A DNA stretch of 64,000 nucleotides from Cannabis sativa (GCF_029168945.1 NC_083601.1:73087595-73151594); one strand, 5' to 3'. Counted from the first letter of the stretch, positions 1-10,760 are shown. Notes: generated by a model not told the origin, from the letters alone. Numbers and translations are program-made.

Positions 1-372
1 ATGTACCTAAGCCATGTGATTTTAACCGAAAAAGACCTATTGATTCCAGGTAGAAATTTGTCAACATTAGTGGAGAGAGGTATGTCATTCAAACTTATTG
101 ATCATGTGTTAGTGGGATGTTGGAAAGTTAGAACAGTTGTGATATTGATGGGAATTGCGATGCTTTATGTTTGTATGAATTACTTACTTGTAAACTGCAC
201 ATTCAACTTAGTTCTTAGAGTTGGCAAGTTGAAATTCTGGTTATTGAAGGATTGAAGTTGTGCAGGTGGTGGTAACAATTTAATTGTTGGAAAGTTCAGC
301 TATCATTTTTAGTTTTTTTTAGTTTAGTCTTAGTTTACTCGGGGACGAGTAAAGAGTCAGTTTGGGGGAGTT
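1..372 (+). mobile_element. 3' end of the internal region of an Athila-like Ty3/gypsy element
   Basis: The stretch directly precedes a purine-rich tract (361-370) and the LTR that starts at 373, so it should be the last part of an internal region. An 84-codon open frame at 1-255 shows no motif I recognise and is probably chance or eroded sequence. A short dyad containing CGGGGACGAG lies around 339-350. The assignment to an Athila-like lineage rests on the layout of polypurine tract and LTR only. Confidence 0.5.
361..372 (+). other. polypurine tract (plus-strand primer) of the Ty3/gypsy element
   Basis: TTTGGGGGAG lies immediately 5' of the LTR start TGTTAGG. A G-rich purine run in this position primes plus-strand DNA synthesis in LTR retrotransposons. 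It fixes the left LTR border at about 373 and puts the element on the plus strand. Confidence 0.65.
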
Positions 373-558
373 TGTTAGGCTATTTTTAGCCTATGTTATG
401 GATCCGATTTATGTGCATTCTTAGCTGTGTTGGGACGGAATTACGCTTGTTTTCTATGTTTTCAGGTTCTTTGGAGTAAAAGAGGTCTCGGGTGCATAAA
501 TTCACTGAAAAACGTGCTGAGCCGAAGAAAAACTTCATTTTATGAGTTTTTGCATATC

Positions 559-663
559 TGGCCGCGGCGATGAAGAGTCTCGCCGCGGCGAGATACGAGA
601 AACAGAAAGTGCCTAATTTTGGCACATTCTCGCCGCGGCGAGAGGAAGTGTCGCCGCGGCGAG
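559..663. repeat. array of four CGCCGCGGCG palindromes in LTR U3
   Basis: CTCGCCGCGGCGAG occurs perfectly at 579-592 and 629-642, TCGCCGCGGCGA at 651-662, and a variant GGCCGCGGCGAT at 560-571. They sit 50-150 bp upstream of the TATA box in a sequence that is otherwise AT-rich, so they are candidate protein-binding sites or CpG methylation targets. Confidence 0.75.
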
Positions 664-713
664 ATCCCGTACGGACCGGGGGTAATTTCGTCCATCGAAC
701 CCTAAATTTCAAG

Positions 714-721
714 TATAAATA
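714..721 (+). promoter_or_regulatory. TATA box of the Ty3/gypsy LTR
   Basis: TATAAATA lies about 50 bp downstream of the palindrome array and inside the LTR, as expected for the retrotransposon's RNA polymerase II promoter. The start of R would be about 30 bp further on. Confidence 0.55.
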
Positions 722-1564
722 GAAAACTGCGATTGGAAGTCAGGGAGAGCGATTTGGAACCCTAAAACACAGCTGAGAGCGGCAGGAAGAGCGTAGAGAT
801 TCAAGTGAAGATCCAGAATTCACCCTTAAACAGTTCTTTTCTTTATTCCTCTTTAATTTATTAATGTTGAATATTGCTATAGGAATGGTTATGGATTTGT
901 TTCTGAACTAAATTTCCCATTTAGGGAGGATGATGATTGTTGTTTAATGTTTTCCTAGTTAATGTTTAATTACCATTCCTCAATTCTTGTGTGTGTGAAA
1001 TTATCTTAATTTGTGTTTAATTTCATGTTTAAGATTGATCACCTTGTGCATGCTCTATGATCTCAATTCAAAATCTGAAAAGTGAGAATTGAGAATGCTA
1101 AAATTAAGATAATCGATGTTCTATGTGAAACGAAAGTATTTACATGACTTATGTGACGAGTAGATTATTGCTTAATGCTGATTTCATGTTAGTTTAATTA
1201 AGGAATTAATTAAATAACATGTGATTTAGAATCTAGAAGATCTGAAAGGAGCTAGGTTATTTTATAATCTGTCATTCACCCCAGGAATAGGATAGTAATT
1301 AATCATTAACAATTTGGGTAAACAACAACAGGATTCTCCTCCCTATTGTCTCATCTTGCTCAACTTTAAACTGTGTTATTAAGTTTTCTGAATTTCTTTC
1401 GAATTTTACTGTTTTTAAACCATAATTACTTTTGATTTACCGAATAGAATCATAAGTATAATTTAGTGGTACTTAATCCAATTCCCTGTGGGATCGACCT
1501 CACCTGTGTGAGATTTTACTACTTGATTGCGTATACTTGCGTAGCATTTAAAAATATAGCAACA

Positions 1565-3232
1565 ATCTTGCGAACTGATAGGGGTGGAGAAATAGTTAGT
1601 AGATATGCAGTTCAAAGATCATTAAATTGATTTTTGAATTATATCCAAACTTACCTCCCTAGAAATTTCGAGTTGCATATTGATGATTAGTTACTAGTCG
1701 TTGCCTAAATCCTTCTATTGTAATACAATTTCAGAATGATGTAATGGTTGGGTACTTAATGTAAATCATTACTAGATTCATGGATGACCTAATCAAAATC
1801 TTAAGAAAAGCTAGAACTGTTAACCATGGTTTGTTAGCTATTCTAAGTGATTAGGGGTGGACCATCCCATAGTCAATAGATAAGAAAGTGTTTGTTCAAA
1901 CAAATACTACTTTTCTAAGATAATGACTAAGTCTGAAAAATAAAGTAGCAAATAAAGGAGATATTTATTTCTTGATTCCAAAAGTGTTCTATCATCTTAT
2001 TTGACATATGATGATCCCACTGGCTCTGTTGTCTTATCACAACCGAAGAGATCAATACCATTTAGTTTTCTTAGATATAATTCACGGTACCTTGTTGTAG
2101 TGGGAGAGTTTCTAGGAACTCAACTTCTTATGACTTGGGAGACACTAGTGATTAAAATCCATTGTGAGTTTAAACAAGTAATGGATTGTCAAGATAAGAA
2201 ACTAAGAAGAAAAGCCAATAGAACTATGGTTTAATCCATTCACATGGAATAACCTAAAGTTTTCTATTACAAGGACATAAAAGGAAATTTTAGTTAATAA
2301 GTCTATTCTATGGACTTAACAAACTTCCTGTTCCTAGTATTATAGGTTTGAGTTTATCTAAACCTATGGCTTGTGGTATACCTGGTAATTACTTACTCTA
2401 ATGCAAGCAACTTACTTTAGTAAGATGCTGAAGCATTTTCTTTCTAATGGCAATCTATAGAGGCTTCGCAACTTCTTAGGTATAGATTTTATTTATCTAA
2501 GGAAAAGTCTCAACTATTCCAGAAAAGATAAAGCCACCATGAAAGAATTCCTTAAATCAACAGTGAGAGGTATTAGATATGCTTTTCTATGCCTTAGACC
2601 AGACACCTGCTGTTGAGTGGGAGTAATGAGTAGGTATCAGATTAATCCAGGAGAAGAACATTGGAAGACAATCAAGTAAATCTTAAGATAAAGAAGACGA
2701 ACTATATGTTAGTCTATAAGGGTGTGTTTAAAACTCTTAGACTACACCATATCAGATTTCGAAATTTGCCTTTGTGCTAGAAAACCTTTCTGATAAGATG
2801 GTGATTACTCTGGGGGTGAAATAGTGATTTTGGAGAAGTGTAAAAACCTATCTGAAGTCTCTAGGTCTACCAGAGAGGGACTGAATGTAAAAGTTGCAGG
2901 AAAGGTACTTATTCAGCCTAAGGAAAGTTCTATACATCTTTGGCACCATTCCAAATTGCCTTAACTACTAGTGTTATTTCCTGATTAACCAAAAGTAGTT
3001 GCCAAAGATATAGAATCCAGTATCCCAAGAGAGTAGACATATAGAGAGGAATTTCACATTATCAATGATTTTGTGATTGAAGGAAGAGTAATGGTGGAGA
3101 AAAGGTTGTGTTTAATTCAACCTTTCCGGTCCTATTACGAGGAGTTTACTACTACTACACTTGATTTGTATATCAAGGTGTTGAGATTATTTGAAACGCA
3201 CTTTTTGTTTTATATTAGTGCAAGTGGGAGTT
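1565..3232 (+). mobile_element. 3' part of internal region of copia-derived element A (non-coding)
   Basis: By eye the sequence matches the 3' internal part of element E (about 60774-62436) nearly base for base, with scattered substitutions and small indels. Both lack gag and pol frames. Shared landmarks are GATAGGGGTGGAG near 1578, GTTGAGTGGGAG near 2612 and the polypurine tract next to the LTR. The left part is cut off by the Ty3/gypsy insertion. A small open frame at 2001-2234 is not coding: its counterpart in E is shifted. Confidence 0.8.
3222..3230 (+). other. polypurine tract of element A
   Basis: AAGTGGGAG followed by TT and then the LTR start TGTTGGG. The same nonamer precedes the 3' LTRs of B (21399), Y (46986) and E (62426). 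Confidence 0.8.
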
Positions 3233-5136
3233 TGTTGGGTTTTATGCCCTAAATAAAACTCATTTCAATATAATCAGATTTACTTATTAATATAGATCAG
3301 AAATAACATTTAATGTTGCATGGTTCACATGATTTATTTCATGATTATATGTACATAATGTATGAATTCATCTGAAACCCTTTTCACATACTTGATCCTG
3401 TTTATTGTGCTGTCAACACATTGGAAAGTAAACATGACTATGTGAATAAAGTTTCCTAGATTTATCAGACACAGGGTTTTACTGATATGATAATCTACAA
3501 CAAGAGTTTACTTGCATTTGGAGAAATGCTATGTTCTTTCCAGAGCATTGGTTAAAGTAAAACTCAGGTTGGATGCATGGAGTATGCATCGGAAGGGACC
3601 GATATTGAACTTTGACTTAGATTTATTAAACTTACCGTAATATCTATTCAAGTCAATATCGCGTAGTTGATCCTAGATCAAATGATCTTAATCCTGTTAT
3701 GATTAGGCTCAATCTTGAAAGGCTATTCCTGTTTTTTGATTTGTTAGTTAAGCCTACTTTTAGGTCAGGGTGATACGTACATTTTGGGAACACGGTAGTG
3801 CAATTGAGTGGGAGCGCTAACATAAACATGAAATCTATAGCTTCTATCTGGCGAATAGTAAGCAAAGGATGATCTCCTCCGAGCTTGACCAAACGAACAT
3901 AAATGGTGGAGTACTCATTTCACATAAGCTGAAATATCATTTATACGGGGTCAAGTGTTTTAAGGAAAAAATACATTTTAGGGTGTAACGGTAATTTAAT
4001 CCCTTTACAGTGTAGATCATTCATATAGAGGATCAGTGATCACATTAGGATTATAACAATGAATAATTAATGATGTGTCTATATGGTGGAACATATAGAG
4101 CATTCTATATAACTGAGAGTGCAATTCTAAGTTCTATGCGTGGATTCAACGAAGAATTAATAAGTTAGTGAATTTTAGTGCTAAATTCTTGATCTACTTA
4201 TTGAAAGCTCGGTTATATAGACCCATGGTCCCCGCAGTAGTTGAGATAATATTGCTTGTAAGACTCATATAATTGGTTTTGATTAATCAATTATAATTCT
4301 CAAATTAGACTATGTCTATTTGTGAATTTTTCACTAAGTAAGGGCGAAATTGTAAAGAAAGAGTTTTAGGGGCATATTTGTTAATTATGATACTTTGTAT
4401 GGTTCAATTAATAAATATGATAAATGGCAATATTATTTAATAATTATTTATAGTTATTAAATAGTTAGAATTGGCATTTAAATGGTTGAATTAAAAAATT
4501 GGCGTTTTTGAGAAAATCAGATGCTGAAAAGATAAAACTGCAAAATTACAAAAAGTGAGGCCCAAATCCACTATGTATGGCCTGCCACTTTTGTAGGAAA
4601 TTTAAACTGATATTTTCATTATTTTAATACTAAATAATTCAAACCTAACCCTAGTGGAATGCTATAAATAGATAGTGAAGGCTTCAGGAAAATTACACTA
4701 AATTGTCTACACTTCTGATTCAGAAAAAACTAAGCCTCTCTCTCTCTCTCCCTATCTTTAGCTGCCACTTCTCTCTTCTTTTCTTCTTCAATATTTCAAA
4801 ATTCTTAGTGTGAGAGTAGTGCCCACACACAGCAAGTGATACCTCAATCATAGTGAGGAAGATCGTGAAGAAAGACTTTCAGCAAGAAGGAGTTTCAACA
4901 TGAAAGATTCAGAGAAAGAGAGCCAGCAGGTTCAGATATTGATAATGCTCTGCTAAAGAAAGGAATCAAGGGCTAGATATCTGAACGGAAGGAGTCATAT
5001 TATTCCGCTGCACCCAATGTAAGGTTTCCTAAACTTTATATGTGTTTATTTCATCGTTTTAGAAAGTTCATATTTAGGGTGTTAATAAACATACTTGTGA
5101 GTAGATCTAAGATCCTGGTAAAATAAAATTCCAACA
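3233..5136 (+). mobile_element. 3' LTR of copia-derived element A
   Basis: 1904 bp, from TGTTGGGTTTTATGCCC to TTCCAACA. It is very close to the LTRs of E and more distant from the B LTR at 21410. TATAAATA lies at 4663-4670, and a GTAAGG splice-donor-like site follows in the sequence CACCCAATGTAAGG near the 3' end. Because it is much closer to E than to B, I read it as A's own 3' LTR inserted in B's leader, not as B's 5' LTR. The right flank GCGTG would be the right target duplication; the left copy is outside the window. Confidence 0.8.
4663..4670 (+). promoter_or_regulatory. TATA box of element A LTR
   Basis: TATAAATA in the conserved context GCTATAAATAGATAGTG. Equivalent boxes lie at 22835 (B), 48431 (Y), 55569 and 63868 (E), 24998 (solo LTR, TATAAAAG) and on the minus strand at 36180-36187 (X). 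Confidence 0.6.
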
Positions 5137-5306
5137 GCGTGCGCACGGGCCTTCGAGCCGCTCGAACACGCACGCCCATTCAGACAGAATTGACTGAGTT
5201 TTCTCGCACATGCCTTGTCTAAACAAGCTGCCTGTGCCGAGCATTCTCGGTCAGGATAGGCTGCGTGCAGCCTCTGTCTTTGCCCATTCCTCCCCATACG
5301 CGCGCG

Positions 5307-5331
5307 CAGGGGTATGCATTGCATACCCCTG
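5307..5331. repeat. perfect 12-bp inverted repeat in leader
   Basis: Arms CAGGGGTATGCA (5307-5318) and TGCATACCCCTG (5320-5331) are separated by one base. Element X has a related hairpin at 35269-35294 with altered but still paired bases. Confidence 0.8.
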
Positions 5332-6733
5332 TGCCTCAAACTTATTTTCTTCATATCTTTTAATTCAAAAATCATTTTTCATTGAAACAAAAGCTAATTT
5401 TTGGTAGAATTTTGTGTAGAATCTGAATTTTCAATTAAAAATCTAATTGTCAGAATAAAATTATTTTTTTTATTTATTTAATTAATTAAAATTAGTTTTA
5501 GATATTAGTAGGCTTTGAATTTTGAAAATTTGATTTCTCACTAAAAGAGTCTTATGGTTAATTTTGAAATTTTAGATTATTTTATTTATTTTAATTATAA
5601 GATCAGATATTACATTTTATTTATTAAATTTGAATGATCTTACTTAGATATTTAATTTTTTTTTTTAAATAATCTTGTTCAAATTTCAAAATTTGCTAAC
5701 CATATCATATTTATTTTCAAATTTGTTATTTTTGAAATATATTTTATTAATTAAAATTATAAGATTAGGAATATGTTAGTTTAATATTTTATCTTATTAG
5801 ATATTTTTTTTATTAAAATTATATTTTGGAAAAAATAACATGAAGATTTGAAAAGTTGGTTAGTATAGGTTTGAAAAGAAATTTTAGAGTTTCAAACAAT
5901 AAATTTGTCAAACTTATTTAATTTTAATTTTTTTTTAATAAAATTAGAAATATTCCAACCATATAAAAATATCTTATTTTTTAAGTAGTTTATTTTTGTA
6001 ATATTTAGATTTATTAAATTATAAGAGTATGAATATAATATTAGGAATATCTAAATTTAAAATTCAAGATATTTTATTATATTATCTTATTAGGAATTTA
6101 AATAAATTTAAATTTTGAATAAACTTGCAATTTAAAAAGTTGGTTAGATATTTTTTTTTAAGTTAAAATTTAGGAAATTTAGGAGTTTGTTAAGTTTTGA
6201 ATTTTTTTTCAAATATTCTATAACAACATAAATTTAAATTCTAGTTAAGATATTTATTTTAAATTTTAATTTTTTTAAATTTAAAATTGAGATATTTTAA
6301 CCTACTTTCCAGATTTTTCCAAATCAGTTACTTGTTTTGGTTTGTTTGATTATTATTTTATTATATATTCAAAAATTTTTTTACACACCTATTATTTATT
6401 TGATTTAAATTTCTATGATTAACTTGTTTACAGATCCAATGATCTGATTTTAATCATAGTCCAATTGTCAATAGATCTTATAAATAATTTGTAACAGGTA
6501 AATTTTGCATTTCTTTCATCTGTGTAAACCTAGTAACATGATATGGCCCATCCAAATCATTTGACATGTGTGAGCCTATGTGTTAGCTTATTGGGCTTAG
6601 ATGCATATAGGAAGTCCATTTAAGTTTTCCTAAGTAAATAAACTAGGTTGCTAAAATAAAATTTCACTTAGGTAATTTTATTTAGGCCCAAAGAATTGGG
6701 CTTATTCAATTAATAACAATTATTTATTTAAAG

Positions 6734-6853
6734 GTTAAATTCCTCTCCTTTGGGCCTTGTGTGAGAGTTAGGGGGCCAATTGCAGTGGGTACGACATACT
6801 GAACCTAGCCCTCCCTCACATGAACCACCCCAATTGTGAAGGCCCATTTGCCT
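6734..6853 (+). other. conserved GC-richer block in copia leader
   Basis: Includes CTTGTGTGAGAGTT, GGGTACGACATACTGAACC and CACATGAACCACCCCAATTG. The same words occur in the leaders of X (minus strand, about 34042-34170) and E (about 57521-57650), while the AT-rich surroundings have drifted. The ends GGGCCTT (about 6750) and AAGGCCC (about 6839) can pair. No coding frame is shared. Confidence 0.65.
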
Positions 6854-8122
6854 TATTTAAATAATTGTATTAGGTTAATTATATTAGTCTAACCTAATTT
6901 AAAATTGAATTAGCAACATAATTAACTTTTAAAATATATGAAAATTTATTTTTCGTTTAATATTTTAAAGTTAATTTTAGAAAAACACTTAGTTAATTGA
7001 AATATATTCTAGATAGTTATTTCTAGTACTAGTTATTTTTTTTAATATTTAATTAGGAAAATATTTAAAGTTGAAAATTAATTATTTATTTTAATTAATT
7101 TTGAACCAACTTATTTTTAAAAATATTTTTCTAGTATTAAGTTAGAGTTAATAATTAAGTTTCTTTTATACTTAATTATTTAATTCTTCTATTTAATACA
7201 TTTAATTAAATTCAAAATTAAATATTAAGTTGATTTTCATCATGATACTTAAATATTATTATTTTCATGAAATTTAATTAAATGGAAAATTATTTTAAGT
7301 TGGAGATTTTTTTTTTCAAACAACTTAAATTTGAATAATTTTCAAAATATATTTTATTAGTCATTTTTCGAAATTGCATTTACAATGCAGAGAAATTTTA
7401 ATTTTTTTTTTTGAAAAATAGATTAAAGTTGAAAATTAATTATTTATTTTAATTAATTTTGGACCAACTTAAATCAATGATTTTTTCATTTAATGATTAA
7501 TTAAAATAAATGAACTAAAATATATTATAATTAGAAAATGAATTAATTAGTCAATGAAAGTCTAGATAGATATTATCTATTTTGCTTAAATTATTTTTCT
7601 AGTAATATTTAATTAAATAGAAAATTAATATTTAAGTTGATTTTCATCATGATATTAAAATATTTTAAATTTTCTTAATATTTAATTAAATAGGAAAATT
7701 ATATTTTTAGTTGAAAATTAATTTTTATTAATTAATTTTGGACCAACATAAAATTATAATAATTTTTCAAGATGCAAATATATATTTATAGAAAATTAAA
7801 TTTGAGTTGTAAATTAATTTAAATTAAATTTAATACAACTTAAACTGAATAATTTTCTAAATATTTATTGAAAATTATTACTCAGATGGAAATAATTCAT
7901 TTTATTTTCTTATCCATCTAAGTATAATTTTATAAATACTAAATTAAAATTTATATTTAGAATTTTATTCTAAATTAGAAATTTTAATTAAAAAAATATA
8001 TATTTAAAATAAATATATTACAATAAATATTAGAAGAAAATACTTTTTTAAATAATGAGCTTTATTATTAGGATATTCGATCTCATTTGTTGGTTCTACA
8101 TAGTTATTGTTTTAGTGAGTAA

Positions 8123-8139
8123 TCCTCCCTAATGGAGGA
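8123..8139 (+). other. conserved TCCTCC/GGAGGA hairpin upstream of gag
   Basis: The 6 bp stem TCCTCC/GGAGGA with loop CTAAT is preserved exactly in E (59316-59332) and on the minus strand of X (29990-30006). The distance to the GACTCTCGCCTAAAC motif is similar in all three. Confidence 0.65.
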
Positions 8140-8400
8140 ACGTTCATTAGCAATTTAACACTGTAGAATCTCGAAAGATAAGTACTATTTGTAAGTGTTT
8201 ATTTTTAGTATAGATCACCCTAATGGTGGCAACTATTAATAAGGCTTACAAAAGTATAAAACAATGGTAGAAGCTCATAAGATAGAATAGCCTTGACTCT
8301 CGCCTAAACAGGACAACGCTGGATTCGCATCTTGATCGAATAAAAGGTTGCTAGAATGTTCACCATTTTAGAAGAGCTAACAACTCTATTCAATGGATGG

Positions 8401-8403
8401 TAG
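8401..8403. repeat. left target-site duplication TAG of the CACTA element
   Basis: TAG precedes CACTACAAG at 8404 and is repeated at 18605-18607 after CTTGTAGTG. Removing the element and one TAG restores the context seen in E near 59580 (GGATGATGCTTTGACTCTC). A 3 bp duplication is the rule for CACTA transposons. Confidence 0.9.
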
Positions 8404-8426
8404 CACTACAAGAATGCCAACTTTTG
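8404..8426 (+). repeat. left terminal inverted repeat of the CACTA element
   Basis: Begins CACTACAAGAATGCCAACTT and agrees with the right terminus (18582-18604, read on the minus strand) at 20 of 23 positions. It is the expected transposase cleavage end. Confidence 0.9.
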
Positions 8427-8439
8427 TCTCCGCTATTGG

Positions 8440-9010
8440 GTAATTGCACCGGCATTAGTTGACATTTGTCGGCGCAAGTCAACAAAGTCGCCGGCAAAGG
8501 AAGTCAAAATTTTTTGCCCACCTCAACCTTTTACCGGCGACTATTTTGGCCGGCAATAGACAATATTGCCGGTGAAATGTACCAATTGCGCCGGCAAACG
8601 TTGGAGCCAAACCGCCGAAAGGTGGGAATTGTTGGTTGTGCGGTTGCCACTTTCGTCGGCGCAATTAACTGCGTCGGTAAAACTATTAAGTTAATTTTTT
8701 TTTAATATTATTTACTTTTGCCGGTGCCAAACTGCGCCGGTAAAAGTAGGAAAAAAAAGGCGGCCATTTTTCCCTTGCAGTTAAAAAATGTGCGCGCAAA
8801 AGTAGGTGGGACTTTTGCCGGCGCACATATATGCGCCGACAAAAGTGGGAACCGTTTGACCCTTGGACACGTTGCATCAGGGTTAAGCTTTTGCCGGCGC
8901 ACTGAAATTTTTGGCGATCAACTTCCCGCCCAAAGGAAAACGTGTGTGAAAATTTTGTGGGAAACTTTTGCCGGCACACCTAATTGCGCTGGCAAAAGTC
9001 CCAACTTAAA
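8440..9010. repeat. left subterminal repeats of the CACTA element
   Basis: Many copies of GCCGGC-centred words such as TTTTGCCGGCGC occur in both orientations, for example near 8530, 8570, 8720, 8815, 8890 and 8970. In CACTA elements such arrays bind the TnpA-type accessory protein. Open frames across it (for example 8718-9038) only reflect the repeats. Confidence 0.85.
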
Positions 9011-9039
9011 TGAAACGCTATGTTTTGTGCGTTTTTAAA

Positions 9040-9546
9040 AGTTGAGGGTTAATAAAGCCAGGGACGAACGCTTCTCCGCCATTTTCTATTTTCTCTTTCT
9101 CTCTCTCTTCAACCTTCGCACCTCACCGCCGGTAGCCCCATTTATCCCCCTCCAAACCCCATTTTCACTACCAAATCTTTCTTTCTCTCTTTTTGTTCTT
9201 TTTTTTTTCATTTATTTTCCAAAAAAAACATTTATACTGGGACTCCGGCGAGAACGTGTCGCCGCACCTCCGACAACCGCTGCCTGAGCTGCCGCACCTC
9301 ACCGCCGGTACCCTTTTTTTTTCCTCTATTTTAGTTTTATTTAATTTATTTTTTATTTGTGTATATATAATAATTTTAATTTATTTGTGTATAAAGTTGT
9401 GTTTAATTAGTTTTTTAAGTTTATATATGTGTGTAAATTTTTATAGTTTTATGTATATTTTTAGAAATTTGTGTGTATATGTCTATATAAATGTGTATAA
9501 TAGTTTATATATGTGTATTTGTATATATGTGTAAATATATATACAT
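9040..9546 (+). other. probable transcript leader region of the CACTA element
   Basis: Pyrimidine-rich CTCTTTCTCTCTCTC tracts and a CACCGCCGG word lie downstream of the subterminal array, followed by T-rich and TGTATA-rich sequence. This suits a transcription start and the first untranslated exon plus intron. I see no credible protein: the open frames at 9042-9287 and 9193-9534 are low complexity. Confidence 0.4.
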
Positions 9547-10759
9547 GGAACACTTCTTAATGGGTATTACCCATGAATGGTTACTAAACAAATTTAGCTA
9601 TAAATATTAATTTTAAAAATATCAAACCACCAAATTTTGATACAATAACGAATAATTAAATCACAAATTTGAATTTCTATGCTTAATTTAACTACTTAAT
9701 TAAAAAAAAAATCAAAAAATATCTCTTTTTAAAGCAATCTGGGAGGCTCGAAATGGAGTAATACATGGTACGAGACTCCGCCCTATAACGGAGATCGTCA
9801 ATTGAGTGCATCGGTCATACAATGAACACTTATCCAGATGGAAACCGAAGAACGAGAAGAGAGGTCATATGCGCATGTCCGAAGCAGGATGGTGGAATTG
9901 CTGCACTGATGTGTCAATTCACCCAAACCAATCTTTTGGAGCGGCTGTATTCAGAGATGATCAGGACAGAGTTGTGACTATCTTCGCAGAGAGACTTTGT
10001 GCTACGAACCCTCTGTTAGCGGAAGCAACCATTTTGGCCATTGCAGCTGAGTATGCAAGGGTGCATCTGAAGGGGAAGTGGCTTTCCACTGTGACAACGA
10101 AGTTGTGGTTGCAAATTGCTCTATCACTTGCAACACGAACCAATTTATTGACATTAAGGGTGCAATAAACCGGTTCAGAAACACGGTCAGGCAACTAGAT
10201 GATTTCAAGATCAGGAAAATTGACAGGATCTACAACTTTATGGCTCACAACTCTGCGAAGTGGGCTGCTGCAGTTGGGGCTACTGGTGTTCTTGATTTGG
10301 GAATCATGGATGAGAATGTGTTCTCTGATGTTCAAGAATGGAATCCTGATTAATGTTGGTATAAGTTTATGTGCCTTCGGGTGTTGTTGGTTCTTATTCA
10401 GTTTGGTAGTTGGTAGTGTTGGTAGTTGCTGTTGTTTGTTAGCTAAAAGTTTTTTTGGTTAGTTTTGTGTCTGTTGTACTTTTCGGCTTGGCCGTCTGTT
10501 TCAATGAATGGGGTTTAAAACCCCTCCCTTTCACCAAAAAAAAAATGTTCATACAAAAATATTTAACTCAAACTCAACGTTTTCTTTTCTTATTTCTCTT
10601 GCTAATTTTTTTTTAATTTTTTTTTTACCGATGGAACAATCTCAGCCCATATGATATAAAAATAAGAGATTTTTTTAATTAAATAAAAAAATTAAGTATA
10701 AAAACTCAAAATATTCTAATTTTACCCATTCATGGGTAATACCCATTAAGAGTGCACCC
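9547..10759. mobile_element. small non-autonomous inverted-repeat element nested in the CACTA
   Basis: The ends share CTTAATGGGTATTACCCATG continuing to AATGG in inverted orientation (left 9556 onward; right ending about 10752), with outer bases GGAACACTT and GGGTGCACT. Each terminus itself contains the palindrome ATGGGTA-T-TACCCAT. It encloses a LINE RNase H fragment with a 3' oligo(A). The flanks are TA-rich microsatellite, so I could not define a target duplication and cannot choose between MULE-like and other superfamilies. Confidence 0.65.
9738..10353 (+). pseudogene. LINE-derived RNase H domain fragment
   Basis: The translation first shows IWEARNGVIHG, typical of the zinc-binding end of plant non-LTR reverse transcriptases. 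After an in-frame stop near 9800 comes an RNase H fold. WWNCCTDVS carries the first Asp, LLAEATILAIAAEYA the Glu, HCDNEVVV the second Asp, and HNSAKWA the C-terminal motif. A frameshift near 10070-10085 separates the first half (ending HLKGKW) from the second (from about 10078, ending EWNPD with a stop at 10353). An A-tract at about 10534-10543 follows, after a LINE-like 3' tail containing CAATGAATGGGG. The family's role is RNA removal during LINE reverse transcription. This copy is 5'-truncated and broken. It is either a truncated LINE insertion or a fragment captured by the surrounding element. Confidence 0.8.
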
Positions 10760-10760
10760 G

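Larger units (their letters stand above)
373..1564 (+). mobile_element. 3' LTR of an Athila-like Ty3/gypsy element
   Basis: The LTR starts TGTTAGG and ends GCAACA (1192 bp). It is inserted in copia element A: the flank ATCTT (1565-1569) continues into sequence matching element E at 60775 onward, where the uninterrupted copy reads AGATCTTGCG. ATCTT is therefore the right copy of a 5 bp target duplication whose left copy lies outside the window. The LTR carries a TATA box (714) preceded by an array of GC palindromes. Near the end (about 1470-1530) a stretch around GGGATCGACCTCACC resembles, from memory, the end of plant Athila-type LTRs. Confidence 0.7.
5137..8403 (+). mobile_element. AT-rich leader of element B
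   Basis: About 3.3 kb of very AT-rich sequence without coding frames. It aligns by eye, in the same order, with the leaders of X (minus strand, 35739 down to 29530) and E (56051-59760). It opens with a CpG-rich hairpin island (5137-5335). It contains a conserved GC-richer block (about 6734-6853) and ends with conserved motifs just before gag: a CCTCC/GGAGG hairpin at 8123 and GACTCTCGCCTAAAC near 8297. Confidence 0.7.

Noticed and set aside
386..712. 108-codon minus-strand frame
   Set aside because: It covers the palindrome array of the LTR U3 and has no recognisable domain.
3233..5136. LTR read as the 5' LTR of element B
   Set aside because: It is far closer to E's LTRs than to B's 3' LTR, it follows A's polypurine tract, and no primer-binding site follows. 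Insertion of A in B is simpler.
9042..9287. 81-codon frame as the CACTA N-terminal exon
   Set aside because: The composition is low complexity (Phe, Leu, Ser, Pro) and no splice join to TNP2 is visible.
10078..10353. RNase H fragment as an active host gene
   Set aside because: It is frameshifted, 5'-truncated, inside a transposon, and followed by a LINE-like oligo(A) tail.
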